Made by a program: the position numbers and the translations under genes
Part shown: positions 36,146-45,190 of the stretch, in pieces
Numbering within the stretch: the stretch's first letter is position 1
Layout of the letters: every line of letters starts with the position of its first letter
NCBI GenBank assembly: GCA_036504055.1
Contig: DASXVU010000030.1
Location: 1 to 64,000, forward strand
Reading direction: 5' to 3'
Source of the DNA: Methanomassiliicoccales archaeon
GTDB lineage: Archaea > Thermoplasmatota > Thermoplasmata > Methanomassiliicoccales > UBA472
Length of the DNA stretch: 64,000 nucleotides
The notes under the pieces: generated by a model
The model's database searches: none
What the model saw: only the letters and a program-made list of their open reading frames with translations
Told to the model about the DNA's origin: nothing

Positions 36146-36778
36146 TCAACCATTTATCTTGATCAGTTTGAGATGGACCTCGTTCAGCCCCAGCCTCGCG
36201 GTCTCAATCTTGAACCCTACCGTGCGGGATTCCATCTCGATCCACGGGGGCGCGTGATCGCAAACGATCTCCAGAGTGGCGAACTTTCCCTTCCGGATGA
36301 AGGATTGAAGGATCTGCTTGCTGCTTAGTTCAGGCCTCTTTCCCTGTGTCTCCTTGATCGAGATGAAGAAGTTGCCGGGTGTGCTCTCCAGCGGGACAGG
36401 GACGGCCGCGGTCAGAGGAGTTGCCGCCTCGTTGCGGTCCTTCTCATTCTCTGACCAGACCTGTTCCAGGAACGTGTCCGGCTTTCCTGGGATCTCCCAT
36501 ACGTTGAACTGTGCCTTCTCCAGTTCATAGAACAGGGCCCCGCTGGCCGAACGGGCTACGAATATCTTGCATGGTTCCATGAACTTGAGGAGTTCCCCGA
36601 CCTTGCTCCTCATCTCGCCCAATCCTTTGGTCGGGTCCACTTTGAAGTCCATCTCCCGGTCCTTCACCCACACCCCTTTGTCCCGTCTGTAGACGACCAC
36701 TGTCCCAGGCCGGTTGAGAGGGATCGTGGCGCCGTCCTCAACGATGGCGGCGACCTCATGAGCATCATTTTCGCACAT
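36146..36778 (-). CDS. AnfO-like nitrogenase accessory protein
   Basis: 210 residues. The opening AAIVEDGATIPLNRPGTVVVYRRDKGVWVKDREMDF and the middle KFMEPCKIFVARSASGALFYELEKAQFNVWEIPG match the AnfO family, first named from iron-only nitrogenase clusters and also seen in some archaeal nif loci. The exact biochemical role is unknown; a link to cofactor handling is often supposed. It lies between the ferredoxin and modA, in line with the nif operon. Confidence 0.72.
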   Translation of the reverse strand: MCENDAHEVAAIVEDGATIPLNRPGTVVVYRRDKGVWVKDREMDFKVDPTKGLGEMRSKVGELLKFMEPCKIFVARSASGALFYELEKAQFNVWEIPGKPDTFLEQVWSENEKDRNEAATPLTAAVPVPLESTPGNFFISIKETQGKRPELSSKQILQSFIRKGKFATLEIVCDHAPPWIEMESRTVGFKIETARLGLNEVHLKLIKING

Positions 36779-36791
36779 CTTTCCAGATCCC

Positions 36792-37103
36792 TTATTTCAA
36801 CATCAGGCGTTCCACTGCATTGCCGCCCTCGATGTGCTGGTCCAGTATCTCTTCGACGTCTCCCGGTGTGACGGAACCATACCACACATTGTCCGGGTAG
36901 ACCACCACGATGGGCCCTTTCTCACAGATGCCGTAGCATCCGGTGTTCGTGACGAAGACCTCGTTGCTGATCTCCCGGTCAGATATCTCCTCGTTGAACT
37001 TTGCCAGCACATCCACACCGGCCTTGGAGTGACAGAATCCTTTCTGTTGGCCGTTCGAACGCGAGCTGGTGCATACGAAAATATGGTGCTTCGGTTTTTG
37101 CAT
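36792..37103 (-). CDS. Thioredoxin-like [2Fe-2S] ferredoxin
   Basis: 103 residues from the ATG at 37103. Cys11-X12-Cys24 and a later Cys-X3-Cys (GCYGIC) form the four ligands of thioredoxin-fold [2Fe-2S] ferredoxins, such as the FeSII (Shethna) type that occurs with nitrogenases. The frame extends into nifN but the chosen ATG is the first sensible one; it starts 1 base after the nifN stop. Possible roles are an electron donor or protection of nitrogenase. Confidence 0.82.
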   Translation of the reverse strand: MQKPKHHIFVCTSSRSNGQQKGFCHSKAGVDVLAKFNEEISDREISNEVFVTNTGCYGICEKGPIVVVYPDNVWYGSVTPGDVEEILDQHIEGGNAVERLMLK

Positions 37104-37104
37104 G

Positions 37105-38481
37105 TCATTTACCTCCCTTTTCGAACAATTCCTGTTTCTTCCTTTGGCGATATGTGCCGTACTTTGATTCGAGCAGAGTGTTGGTGAACCGGTCAAGGAA
37201 GGCCAAGGTCCCGGCATATCCGGCGGAAAGGATCCTCTGCCCTCCGACCCGGTCGTTTATTGGATATCCGACCCGGACGAGCGGTATCCCTTGCCTTTCG
37301 GTCAGCACCTTCCCGCCCGAATGACCGATGGCGATGTTGACGCCGGAACGGACACATGCCTCTTCGATGGAGGCAAAATCGGCCTCCCCGATCAGCTCAG
37401 GCTGCTCGTCCTCTGGGAACAACGGAGCGATGAGGTCCTTCAGCCTGGAGATCTGGGTCCCTGATGCGACGACTGCCGGGAAAGCGCCGTTCTCTGCGCA
37501 CAAGGTTGTGAACGCGTAGACCAGTTCCGGCTCGCCATAGACAGCCGGCAGCCCTTCCGCGTTATACTTATGGGAATCGGCCATGGCATCCAGCAACCAC
37601 CCCCTCTCCAAGGTCAAGCTCTCTGGGACCGTTCTTCCCGTCAACTCCCGCAAGGTCTTCAAGAAAAGATCTGTGCTCTCCAGCCCTATCGGAAGAGGCA
37701 GGTTGTACAATGGCACCCCGAACTCTCCCTCCAAGAAGGCACCCGGTGAAATGTTGGCTGGGCAGGTCCTCCCGAACTGGATGGTGGCTGACGCCCCGCC
37801 CATCCGTTCTATCGATCGGGTAGGGGTGCCGCCGGAGGGGATCTTCTGGTACCTTCCCCCGAAAGGGCGGTCCAAGGTCATGGAATAATCCGGGATCAGT
37901 GTATGCTCGATCCCCATCAGAACAAGCATTCTTTTGATCTCACGAATGTCCGCTGGGCTGATGTGCGGTACTATGATATTGATGCCCTGATGCTTCTCTA
38001 AAAGCGATGCATAATGTTGGACCACCGCCTTGGTTGCCGCCCAGAAACCTTCCGAATGACTACCCGCATAGGATGGCGTGGAAACTGGAATGAAGTCAAC
38101 CTGACAGTCAGGACGCGCATTTTGATACTTCTGGACCATCCCCTTCACATCGTCACCTATCGTCTCCGACAGGCAGGTGGTGACGATCCCCAGTACTTTG
38201 GGCCGGTACACGCGAAGGACATTGTCCATGGCCTTGTGGAGGTTCGGCTCACCGCCGAATATGGTCTGCTTCTCGTTCAAAGCGGAGGAGGCGATGTCCA
38301 CCGGCTCATTGAAATGTTCCACATTGGCCAGGCGCATGTAGGTGCTGCACCCTTGGGAGCCGTGGACAAGGACCATCGCCCCTTCGATCCCCTTGAATGC
38401 GATCACACCGCCCAATGGCATGCACATGTTGCACTGGTTCTCATTGACCTGCTTCGCCCGAAAGGTCTCGTTGGCGATCAT
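37105..38481 (-). CDS. nifN: Nitrogenase cofactor scaffold protein NifN
   Basis: 458 residues, NifK-like half of the NifEN scaffold on which the NifB-derived cluster is matured. QVNENQCNMCMPLGGVIAFKGIEGAMVLVHGSQGCSTYMR carries the N-terminal cysteines, and VTTCLSETIGDDV the third. Its place after nifE and 4-base overlap (ATGA) separate it from nifK; the NxCxxCMPLGG region is also NifN-like. Confidence 0.88.
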   Translation of the reverse strand: MIANETFRAKQVNENQCNMCMPLGGVIAFKGIEGAMVLVHGSQGCSTYMRLANVEHFNEPVDIASSALNEKQTIFGGEPNLHKAMDNVLRVYRPKVLGIVTTCLSETIGDDVKGMVQKYQNARPDCQVDFIPVSTPSYAGSHSEGFWAATKAVVQHYASLLEKHQGINIIVPHISPADIREIKRMLVLMGIEHTLIPDYSMTLDRPFGGRYQKIPSGGTPTRSIERMGGASATIQFGRTCPANISPGAFLEGEFGVPLYNLPLPIGLESTDLFLKTLRELTGRTVPESLTLERGWLLDAMADSHKYNAEGLPAVYGEPELVYAFTTLCAENGAFPAVVASGTQISRLKDLIAPLFPEDEQPELIGEADFASIEEACVRSGVNIAIGHSGGKVLTERQGIPLVRVGYPINDRVGGQRILSAGYAGTLAFLDRFTNTLLESKYGTYRQRKKQELFEKGGK

Positions 38482-39866
38482 TGCCGTTCCCTCTCTGGCA
38501 GGACCTGCCTAAGATGCTTCCAGACCGGAGAGCAGGCGCTGATGTACACTTCACGAGCGAACCGCAACGCGCCCTCATATCCGGCCAGCGCGTCCTTGCG
38601 GTCATGGTTGTGATCGATGAAGCCGATGCCCAGCTTATAGGCCAGGGTACGCTCCTTCACCCCTCCGGCCATGACGTCGATCTTTTTCTCGAGAAGGAAC
38701 CGCTCCAGCTCTGCTGGGTTGGCGTCGTCGATGATTACGGTACCATCCTCTAGCATGCCGCTGAGGGTCTGATACTCCTCAGAACGCCCGGTCTGGGTGC
38801 CGACGACCACAACCTCGACCCCCAGCTCATTTAGCTGACGTACTATGGCCATGGCCTTGAATGCCCCTCCGACGTAGATGGCCGCCCTCTTTCCCCGCAG
38901 CTTGTCGCGGTAACGTTCCAGCTGCGGCCGTAGCATGCTGGTCTCACGCTCGATCAGTTCCTCGGCCCGCTTCGAGACCTGATCGTCGCCATAGAATCTG
39001 GCGATGCTGCGCAGGCTGGTGGCGATGTTCTCGCTGCCGAAGAAGTTCACGTCCAGACAGGGTATGCCGAACTCCTTTTCCATCTGGGAGGCTAACCAGT
39101 GCATGGAGCCGGTGCATTGGACCAGGTTGAGCCGGGCTTCCGGTGCCTTCTTCAATGCCTCAACGGATGAATCGCCGGTGAAGGCGACGTTGATCTCGAT
39201 CCCGATCTCCCTGAGATACCGCTCCACTATCCATTTCTCACCTCCGAGGTTGTACTCACCCAGGAAGTTCACGGTGTTGTTCTTCTTGATCTTGGTCCCT
39301 TCCTTGGGGCGGATCAGCCTTAGCAGCGCCTCGGCAGCGGCGCGGTATCCGACTATCTTGTTTCCGGAGACGAATCCAGTCGATTCCACTGGGATCACGT
39401 CTATGCCGTACACCCGCGAGGCCTCCTTGCACACCGCGATGATATCGTCTCCGATGACCCCGACCACGCAGGTAGAGTAGACGAAAATAGCCGGCGGCCG
39501 GTACTTTGAGACGATCTCGTCGATACATTCCGCCAGCTTCTTCTCGCCTCCGAAGATCACGTCCCTCTCCCGAAGGTCTGTGGAGAAGCTGTTGCGGTAC
39601 ATCTCAGAACCGCTGGACAGACTCCCGCGTATGTCCCAGGTGAAGGTGGCGCAACCTATCGGGCCATGCACCAGGTGGACCGCGTCAGTGACCGGGTTGA
39701 GCACGACCCGCGCCCCGCAATAGACGCAGGCCCTCTGGCTCACCGACCCGGCAAGACTGTCGTTCCCGCAGCTCACATGGCTCTTGCTCTTCCCCTTGGT
39801 GACGATCGAACCCTGACGTTCTTCGATGCACACGGTCTGGGCGGAAGACCCGCAGTTGGTACCCAT
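38478..39866 (-). CDS. nifE: Nitrogenase cofactor scaffold protein NifE
   Basis: 462 residues, NifD-like half of NifEN. QRACVYCGARVVLNPVTDAVHLVHGPIGCATFTWDIRG and the STCVVGVIGDD loop carry the cluster cysteines. The segment equivalent to the NifD cofactor site reads LNLVQCTGSMHWL, still with Cys. The first about 30 residues, rich in Cys/Gly, are not conserved. Second of the nifKEN genes, gap 25 bases from nifK. Confidence 0.9.
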   Translation of the reverse strand: MGTNCGSSAQTVCIEERQGSIVTKGKSKSHVSCGNDSLAGSVSQRACVYCGARVVLNPVTDAVHLVHGPIGCATFTWDIRGSLSSGSEMYRNSFSTDLRERDVIFGGEKKLAECIDEIVSKYRPPAIFVYSTCVVGVIGDDIIAVCKEASRVYGIDVIPVESTGFVSGNKIVGYRAAAEALLRLIRPKEGTKIKKNNTVNFLGEYNLGGEKWIVERYLREIGIEINVAFTGDSSVEALKKAPEARLNLVQCTGSMHWLASQMEKEFGIPCLDVNFFGSENIATSLRSIARFYGDDQVSKRAEELIERETSMLRPQLERYRDKLRGKRAAIYVGGAFKAMAIVRQLNELGVEVVVVGTQTGRSEEYQTLSGMLEDGTVIIDDANPAELERFLLEKKIDVMAGGVKERTLAYKLGIGFIDHNHDRKDALAGYEGALRFAREVYISACSPVWKHLRQVLPERERQ

Positions 39867-39891
39867 GCTATTTACTCCAGTCCGGTCCCGG

Positions 39892-41268
39892 TCACAGCAC
39901 CAGCTCGAAGTCCTCGTCCAGGCTGTCCCGGTCCCTCCTTTCCAGAAGGGTGTTGCTTATCATCTCGATCAGGCGCATACAGCCGCGGTAGCCTACTATT
40001 GGCATCAACGGGTGGACGGCGCGATCCAGCACCGGGAACCCCACCCGCACCAGCGGTATGTCCTCTGCCCGGGAGATGTACTTGCCATACGAGGTCCCGA
40101 TCAGCAGGTCCACCGGAGATTGTTTGATCCATTGGTGCAGATCGAAGAGATCTCCTTCAGCCTTTACCTTCCGCTCGGTTATCCCGGCCCCGTCCAGCAT
40201 CTTGTTGATCCGGATCTCGAATTGGGGCCCCGGCGTACCGGTCAGCACATAAACCGGCCTCATGCCCATGGTGAGCAGGAATTCGGTGAGCGGGATGACT
40301 ATGTCCGGATCACCGAATACCGCCACCCTCTTCCCCTGATAGTGGAAATGGGTGTCGATCAGGGTATCAACCACCTGGCCCCTCTCGATGGTCAATTCAT
40401 CCGGCACTTTGACCCCGAATCCCTTTTTGAGGGCCATTATGAGATCATCGGTCGCCTTTACACCGATCGGGATGTCCAGTGGGACGCATGGTACGCCGCA
40501 CTTCTCCTGGAGGGCGATGCCGGCCGCATCCGACGAGTATGATCCCAGCGACAGGGTCATCTTGGAGTTGCCCGAGTCCCTGATCTGGGCCACGGTCGTT
40601 CCGCCCTTGGGATACATCTCGTACTTGTTGGTGAGCGGTGAGTCCAGTACGTCCGTTGTGTCCGGGAACATGGTGAAGTCGATGCCCATGTCGTGAACGA
40701 TCCGCTTCATCTCCCTCATGTCCCCCGGGTTGACGAAGCCGGGGATCAGGTTGACCCTTTCTTTACGGGCACCTCCGTCAAATTGGGCCAAGTACGTGAC
40801 CATCGCCTTGCACATGTTGCTGAAGCCGGTCACGTGCGAGCCCTTATAGCTGGGTGTGTTGGCGTGTATCACGCATTTTCCTTCGGGCACCTCTGACTGC
40901 TTGATCATCGTGGCGACATCGTCACCGATGGTCTCAGAAAGGCAGGTCGTGTGCACGGCCATTATTTCCGGGTTGTAGATCTCGAACACGTTCTTGATCG
41001 AGGTCTTGAGGTTGGCCGCTCCGCCGAAGACCGAGGTGCCCTCGGTGAACGAGCTAGACGTGGCCAGCACCGGGTCGCGGAAGTGCCGGGAGAGGTGCAT
41101 GCGGTGATAGGCGCAGCATCCCTGGGAACCATGGCTGTGCGGCAGGCATCCGTGAATGCCTAAGGAAGCGTACATCGCCCCGATCGGCTGGCAGGTCTTG
41201 GCCGGGTTGATCTTGCCGACAGTGTGCTCTACCGTTTCCTTGGGGACGCATTCAAGCATCGGGGACAC
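39892..41268 (-). CDS. nifK: Nitrogenase molybdenum-iron protein beta chain
   Basis: 458 residues, short NifK without the long N-terminal extension of proteobacterial forms, as is usual in methanogens. P-cluster cysteines are visible in TCQPIGAMYASLGIHGC, HGSQGCCAYHR and VHTTCLSETIGDD. Start overlaps the nifD end by 17 bases, so the two subunits are translationally coupled. Confidence 0.94.
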   Translation of the reverse strand: MSPMLECVPKETVEHTVGKINPAKTCQPIGAMYASLGIHGCLPHSHGSQGCCAYHRMHLSRHFRDPVLATSSSFTEGTSVFGGAANLKTSIKNVFEIYNPEIMAVHTTCLSETIGDDVATMIKQSEVPEGKCVIHANTPSYKGSHVTGFSNMCKAMVTYLAQFDGGARKERVNLIPGFVNPGDMREMKRIVHDMGIDFTMFPDTTDVLDSPLTNKYEMYPKGGTTVAQIRDSGNSKMTLSLGSYSSDAAGIALQEKCGVPCVPLDIPIGVKATDDLIMALKKGFGVKVPDELTIERGQVVDTLIDTHFHYQGKRVAVFGDPDIVIPLTEFLLTMGMRPVYVLTGTPGPQFEIRINKMLDGAGITERKVKAEGDLFDLHQWIKQSPVDLLIGTSYGKYISRAEDIPLVRVGFPVLDRAVHPLMPIVGYRGCMRLIEMISNTLLERRDRDSLDEDFELVL

Positions 41269-42874
41269 CTCCCTTGGGTTCAGCCTCTTCCCATGGCGCC
41301 TCGACCAGCTTCCAGGCCGGGGTGGTCATGGCGTTCACGACCTCACGCGCGAATACGATGGCCCCGGTGAAGCCGGCATAGGGGCCGCTGTAGTCGTAGG
41401 AGTGCAATTGCTTCGCTGGCACGCCCATCTTGTGGATGACGTACTTGTCCCTGACCCCGGAGAAGAACAGGTCCGGCTTGAGGATCTTTATCAGGTCCTC
41501 GATCTCATGATGATTAAAGTCGTCGATCATGATCTGGCCATCCTTCATGCAGGAGTACATCCCCTCGTAGTAGTTCAGCGACACCTTCTTCTTCAGTTCC
41601 TCGAATTTCTCCTTGGACATGCTGAGATGAACGTGGCCTTCGCGGAACAGTTCCTGGTCCGGTTCGATGTGGAGCTCGGGAATGTTCTTCTGGTCCGCGT
41701 CCGGTTGGATGGAAGGGATGACCTCCCTTCCTTCGTAGTCATCGCGGTGGGCGAACTCGTATCCGGCCACCACCACCTCCATCCCCAGGTCCCTGAGGAG
41801 GTATTGATAATGGTGGCTGCGGGACCCGCCCACCAGGGTGAACGCGGTCTTGCCGGTGCATATCTTGCGGTACTGTTCGATCGCCGGCATGATGCGTGCC
41901 GTCTCGCGGGCGATGACCTCTTCGGTCCTTTGGGTGAGGGCCTCGTCCTGGAAGCACTGGGCCAGCTGGCGCAGCGATTGTGCGGTGCTCTCCACGCCGA
42001 TGAAGTTGACCTTTATCCATGGTGTTCCGTACTTGGTCTCCATCATCTCGGCGATGTAATTGATCGAACGGTGGCACTGGACCAGGTTCAGGTCGGCCAG
42101 GTGCAGGTTGCGGATATCCTGGTAGCTGGTGTCACCGGTCAGGACGCAGTTGATGTCATAACCGATGTCCTTGAGGATGCGTTCCAACTCCCATCCATCC
42201 CCGCCGATGTTGTATTCTCCAAGGATGTTGATCACATGCTTGCCGACCTTCTCCCTGGCCCCCTTCCCGACCACGAACGCCATGAGGTTGTTGTTCGCGA
42301 TGTGGTGGCCGCCCGATTGGCTGACCCCTTTGTATCCTTCGCAGTTGAAGGATAGGACCTGGATGCCGTGCTTCGCCTCGGCCGCCTTGGCCACTGCGTT
42401 GATGTCGTCCCCGATCAGTCCGATGGGGCAGGTCGAGCAGATGCTTATGGCGCTCGGATGGAATGTGTTGACCACTTCGTCGATCATCGCCGCCAGCTTC
42501 TTCTCTCCACCGAAAACGATGTCGCTTTCCTGCATATCGGTGGTGAAGCACATGCTGTTGAGCATCTTCTCGGGTGGAGTGTCGTCATCGGCCCGAGCCT
42601 TGTTGCGCCTGGTGCCCCAGGCATAGTAACTGCAGCCGACAGGCCCGTGGACTATATGGGCCATGTCCTTTATCGGGCCGAGGACCACGCCCTTGCACCC
42701 TGCATAGCAGCAGCCGCGCTGCGTGAGTATGCCGGGGATGGTGCGGGTGTTGGCCTCGATCTGCTGCGGTGCCGCCGCCTGGTCCTTGATAACTATGTGT
42801 TTTTTCCGGTTCTTCTTGACCTTGTCCGGATACTTGGAGTACATGCCCTCGAGTTCGGCTTCGTTGATGGTCAT
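41252..42874 (-). CDS. nifD: Nitrogenase molybdenum-iron protein alpha chain
   Basis: 540 residues. P-cluster cysteines in QRGCCYAGCKGVVLGPIKD and HGPVGCSYYAW plus CSTCPIGLIGDD. The FeMo-cofactor Cys is in NLVQCHRSINYI and the cofactor His in LHSYDYSGPYAGF. The residues equivalent to Gln191 and His195 are in VSQSGGHHIANN, and the position equivalent to Val70 is Val (KGVV). All catalytic landmarks needed for a functional nitrogenase are therefore present. Distinguishing Mo from V or Fe-only type rests on the operon: nifEN present, no anfG/vnfG. Confidence 0.95.
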   Translation of the reverse strand: MTINEAELEGMYSKYPDKVKKNRKKHIVIKDQAAAPQQIEANTRTIPGILTQRGCCYAGCKGVVLGPIKDMAHIVHGPVGCSYYAWGTRRNKARADDDTPPEKMLNSMCFTTDMQESDIVFGGEKKLAAMIDEVVNTFHPSAISICSTCPIGLIGDDINAVAKAAEAKHGIQVLSFNCEGYKGVSQSGGHHIANNNLMAFVVGKGAREKVGKHVINILGEYNIGGDGWELERILKDIGYDINCVLTGDTSYQDIRNLHLADLNLVQCHRSINYIAEMMETKYGTPWIKVNFIGVESTAQSLRQLAQCFQDEALTQRTEEVIARETARIMPAIEQYRKICTGKTAFTLVGGSRSHHYQYLLRDLGMEVVVAGYEFAHRDDYEGREVIPSIQPDADQKNIPELHIEPDQELFREGHVHLSMSKEKFEELKKKVSLNYYEGMYSCMKDGQIMIDDFNHHEIEDLIKILKPDLFFSGVRDKYVIHKMGVPAKQLHSYDYSGPYAGFTGAIVFAREVVNAMTTPAWKLVEAPWEEAEPKGGVPDA

Positions 42875-42886
42875 TGATGAATCACC

Positions 42887-43306
42887 TTACCATATGGCTG
42901 CCTCGCCGGATTCCCCGGTGCGCACCCGAACGACGTCCAGGATGGGCAGCACCAGTATGATGCCGTCACCCACTGCCTTCTCCGACTTGTTGGCCGTGGT
43001 TATCGCGCTGACTATCCTTGGGACATCCTCATCATAGGCCAGAATGGTGAAGAGCCTCCGCGGGAACGGCCTCGATCCATCGAGGAAGCTGGTCACCTGA
43101 TGCTCCGTATCGGCTGGGTCATTGATGTCGTCGTGCGCCATCTCCATCAGTTCCTTCTTGTGCTCCTCGAGGACCTCCGGCCTGGGGACCGGCTTTCCGC
43201 GGCCAAGGACCTTGACCGCTGTGAACCCGGCCACTCCCGCATCGATGAGCGCCTTCTTTGTCGCGCTCGTCCTGTTCATCCGTACAAGTGCCATTATTTC
43301 CTTCAT
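42887..43306 (-). CDS. nifI2: Nitrogen-regulatory PII-like protein NifI2
   Basis: 139 residues. KEIMALVRMNRTSATKKALIDAGVAGFTAVKVLGRGK is a PII opening with a long T-loop insertion, and GDGIILVLPILDVVRVRTGESGEAAIW is the C-terminal PII signature. In methanogens NifI1/NifI2 bind NifDK and shut off activity when ammonia appears, relieved by 2-oxoglutarate. Located between nifI1 and nifD. Confidence 0.93.
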   Translation of the reverse strand: MKEIMALVRMNRTSATKKALIDAGVAGFTAVKVLGRGKPVPRPEVLEEHKKELMEMAHDDINDPADTEHQVTSFLDGSRPFPRRLFTILAYDEDVPRIVSAITTANKSEKAVGDGIILVLPILDVVRVRTGESGEAAIW

Positions 43307-43318
43307 CTCGACACCTCG

Positions 43319-43645
43319 TTACAGCCCCTTCCCGCCGCGGGAGATGGTGTAGGCCTCTTCGACCGAGCTCACGAATATCTTGCCGTCCCCGAACATCCCG
43401 CTCTCCCCGGTCTTCGCGGCCTTCAGTATGGTCTCGATTATGGTCTTCTTCCCCTCGTCGTGGATCACCACCATGATCATTGTTTTCGGTATCTCGTCGT
43501 AGACGACGTTGCCCACTTTGAGGCCTTTCTGTTTTCCGCGTCCGACCACATCCACGATGGTGGCGGCTGGGAATCCTTCGGCCCACAGGGCGCCCAATAC
43601 CTCATCCTTCTTCTCCGGGCGTACGATGGCTCTGATCAGTAACAT
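43319..43645 (-). CDS. nifI1: Nitrogen-regulatory PII-like protein NifI1
   Basis: 108 residues from the ATG at 43645. LLIRAIVRPEKKDEVLGALWAEGFPAATIVDVVGRGKQKGL opens the PII fold, and GESGMFGDGKIFVSSVEEAYTISRG is the family end. GGAGGCC precedes the chosen start, 6 bases from the ATG; the frame extends 6 residues further. First of the nifI pair after nifH. Confidence 0.94.
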   Translation of the reverse strand: MLLIRAIVRPEKKDEVLGALWAEGFPAATIVDVVGRGKQKGLKVGNVVYDEIPKTMIMVVIHDEGKKTIIETILKAAKTGESGMFGDGKIFVSSVEEAYTISRGGKGL

Positions 43646-43675
43646 TTGTCTGGCCTCCTTCACATGTTCCTATTT

Positions 43676-44533
<858 letters not shown>

Positions 44534-44548
44534 TCATCAATCAGGAAA

Positions 44549-44575
44549 AATGTCTGGACATTGCCAGAATAATGA
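44549..44575 (-). promoter_or_regulatory. nifH promoter with palindromic operator candidate
   Basis: Minus-strand TATA-like AATCATTATTCT lies near 44567-44575. Immediately downstream the sequence AATGTC-N2-GACATT (44549-44562) is a perfect 14-bp palindrome covering the predicted transcript start (near 44546). A repressor bound there could block initiation. It does not match the NrpR consensus I know (GGAA-N6-TTCC). Confidence 0.5.
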
Positions 44576-44770
44576 TTCGGTCGAGCCGTTCCGTGACAGC
44601 TCCGATATCCTGAACTCTCCCGATCAAAGACCGGACGCTTCCTCCGGAATTGGGGCGGAGCATTGGGACGCCCTTCCATCCCCTTCGAACAACCGCCCTC
44701 ACCGATCGCTCTCATCTGTCTACTCTCGAAGCAATAGGTTGTGGATCTCATTGTATGTCCTGCTTCGTCC

Positions 44771-44848
44771 ATGTACAATTAGCTAATAAAGTATTTGATT
44801 CCTAGATGTATGAGCATAATTACTATCATAATGCAGACGATTGTACAT
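44771..44848. repeat. 9-bp inverted repeat in the nifH / ThiN-AIRS intergenic region
   Basis: ATGTACAAT (44771-44779) and ATTGTACAT (44840-44848) are perfect inverted copies 60 bp apart; each contains the palindrome TGTACA. They lie in a 693-bp AT-rich gap (44498-45190) that otherwise holds only the nifH promoter, a TATA-like TTTTTATCAATAT (about 45150-45162) for the plus-strand gene and no credible ORF. The spacing would allow looping by a regulator. Confidence 0.45.
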
Positions 44849-45190
44849 TGATTGAATCGATAATTAGATGTGTTCATCGAAGCATTTCTAAACCCAAATT
44901 GATGGCCAGTCGAGATGATGATACCTTGGAAGGGTTGCTTTCCCATCGATAGAGTTTTGTTAGAATATCAGAAATCTCGGCGTATCTACGATTCTTAAAA
45001 TAATCAGAATCGATAAACCAACATCTACAATACCGACTAACTGGATACATTGATGGATGGTTCTAGAATGATTATGCTGGATACTCAAACTTGCATAGAT
45101 TATAAATGAGATCAGGTCGGATGCAACCTGCCAATCAGTCACATGAACAACATTTTTTATCAATATCCAGTATAGGCATTTAGTGCTCCC

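Noticed and set aside
37105-42874. Alternative nitrogenase (vnf/anf) or chlorophyllide/cofactor F430 reductase-like genes
   Set aside because: Four distinct NifD/K/E/N proteins with nifI1/I2 and no delta subunit indicate a Mo-type nif operon; F430-type enzymes have only one NifD-like subunit.
44960-45163. 67-residue minus-strand ORF in the nifH/ThiN gap
   Set aside because: AT-rich, no ribosome-binding site, no recognisable composition; probably chance.
44900-45190. TPP riboswitch upstream of the ThiN-AIRS gene
   Set aside because: The conserved CTGAGA and ACCTGA boxes are absent, and the TATA box leaves almost no leader.
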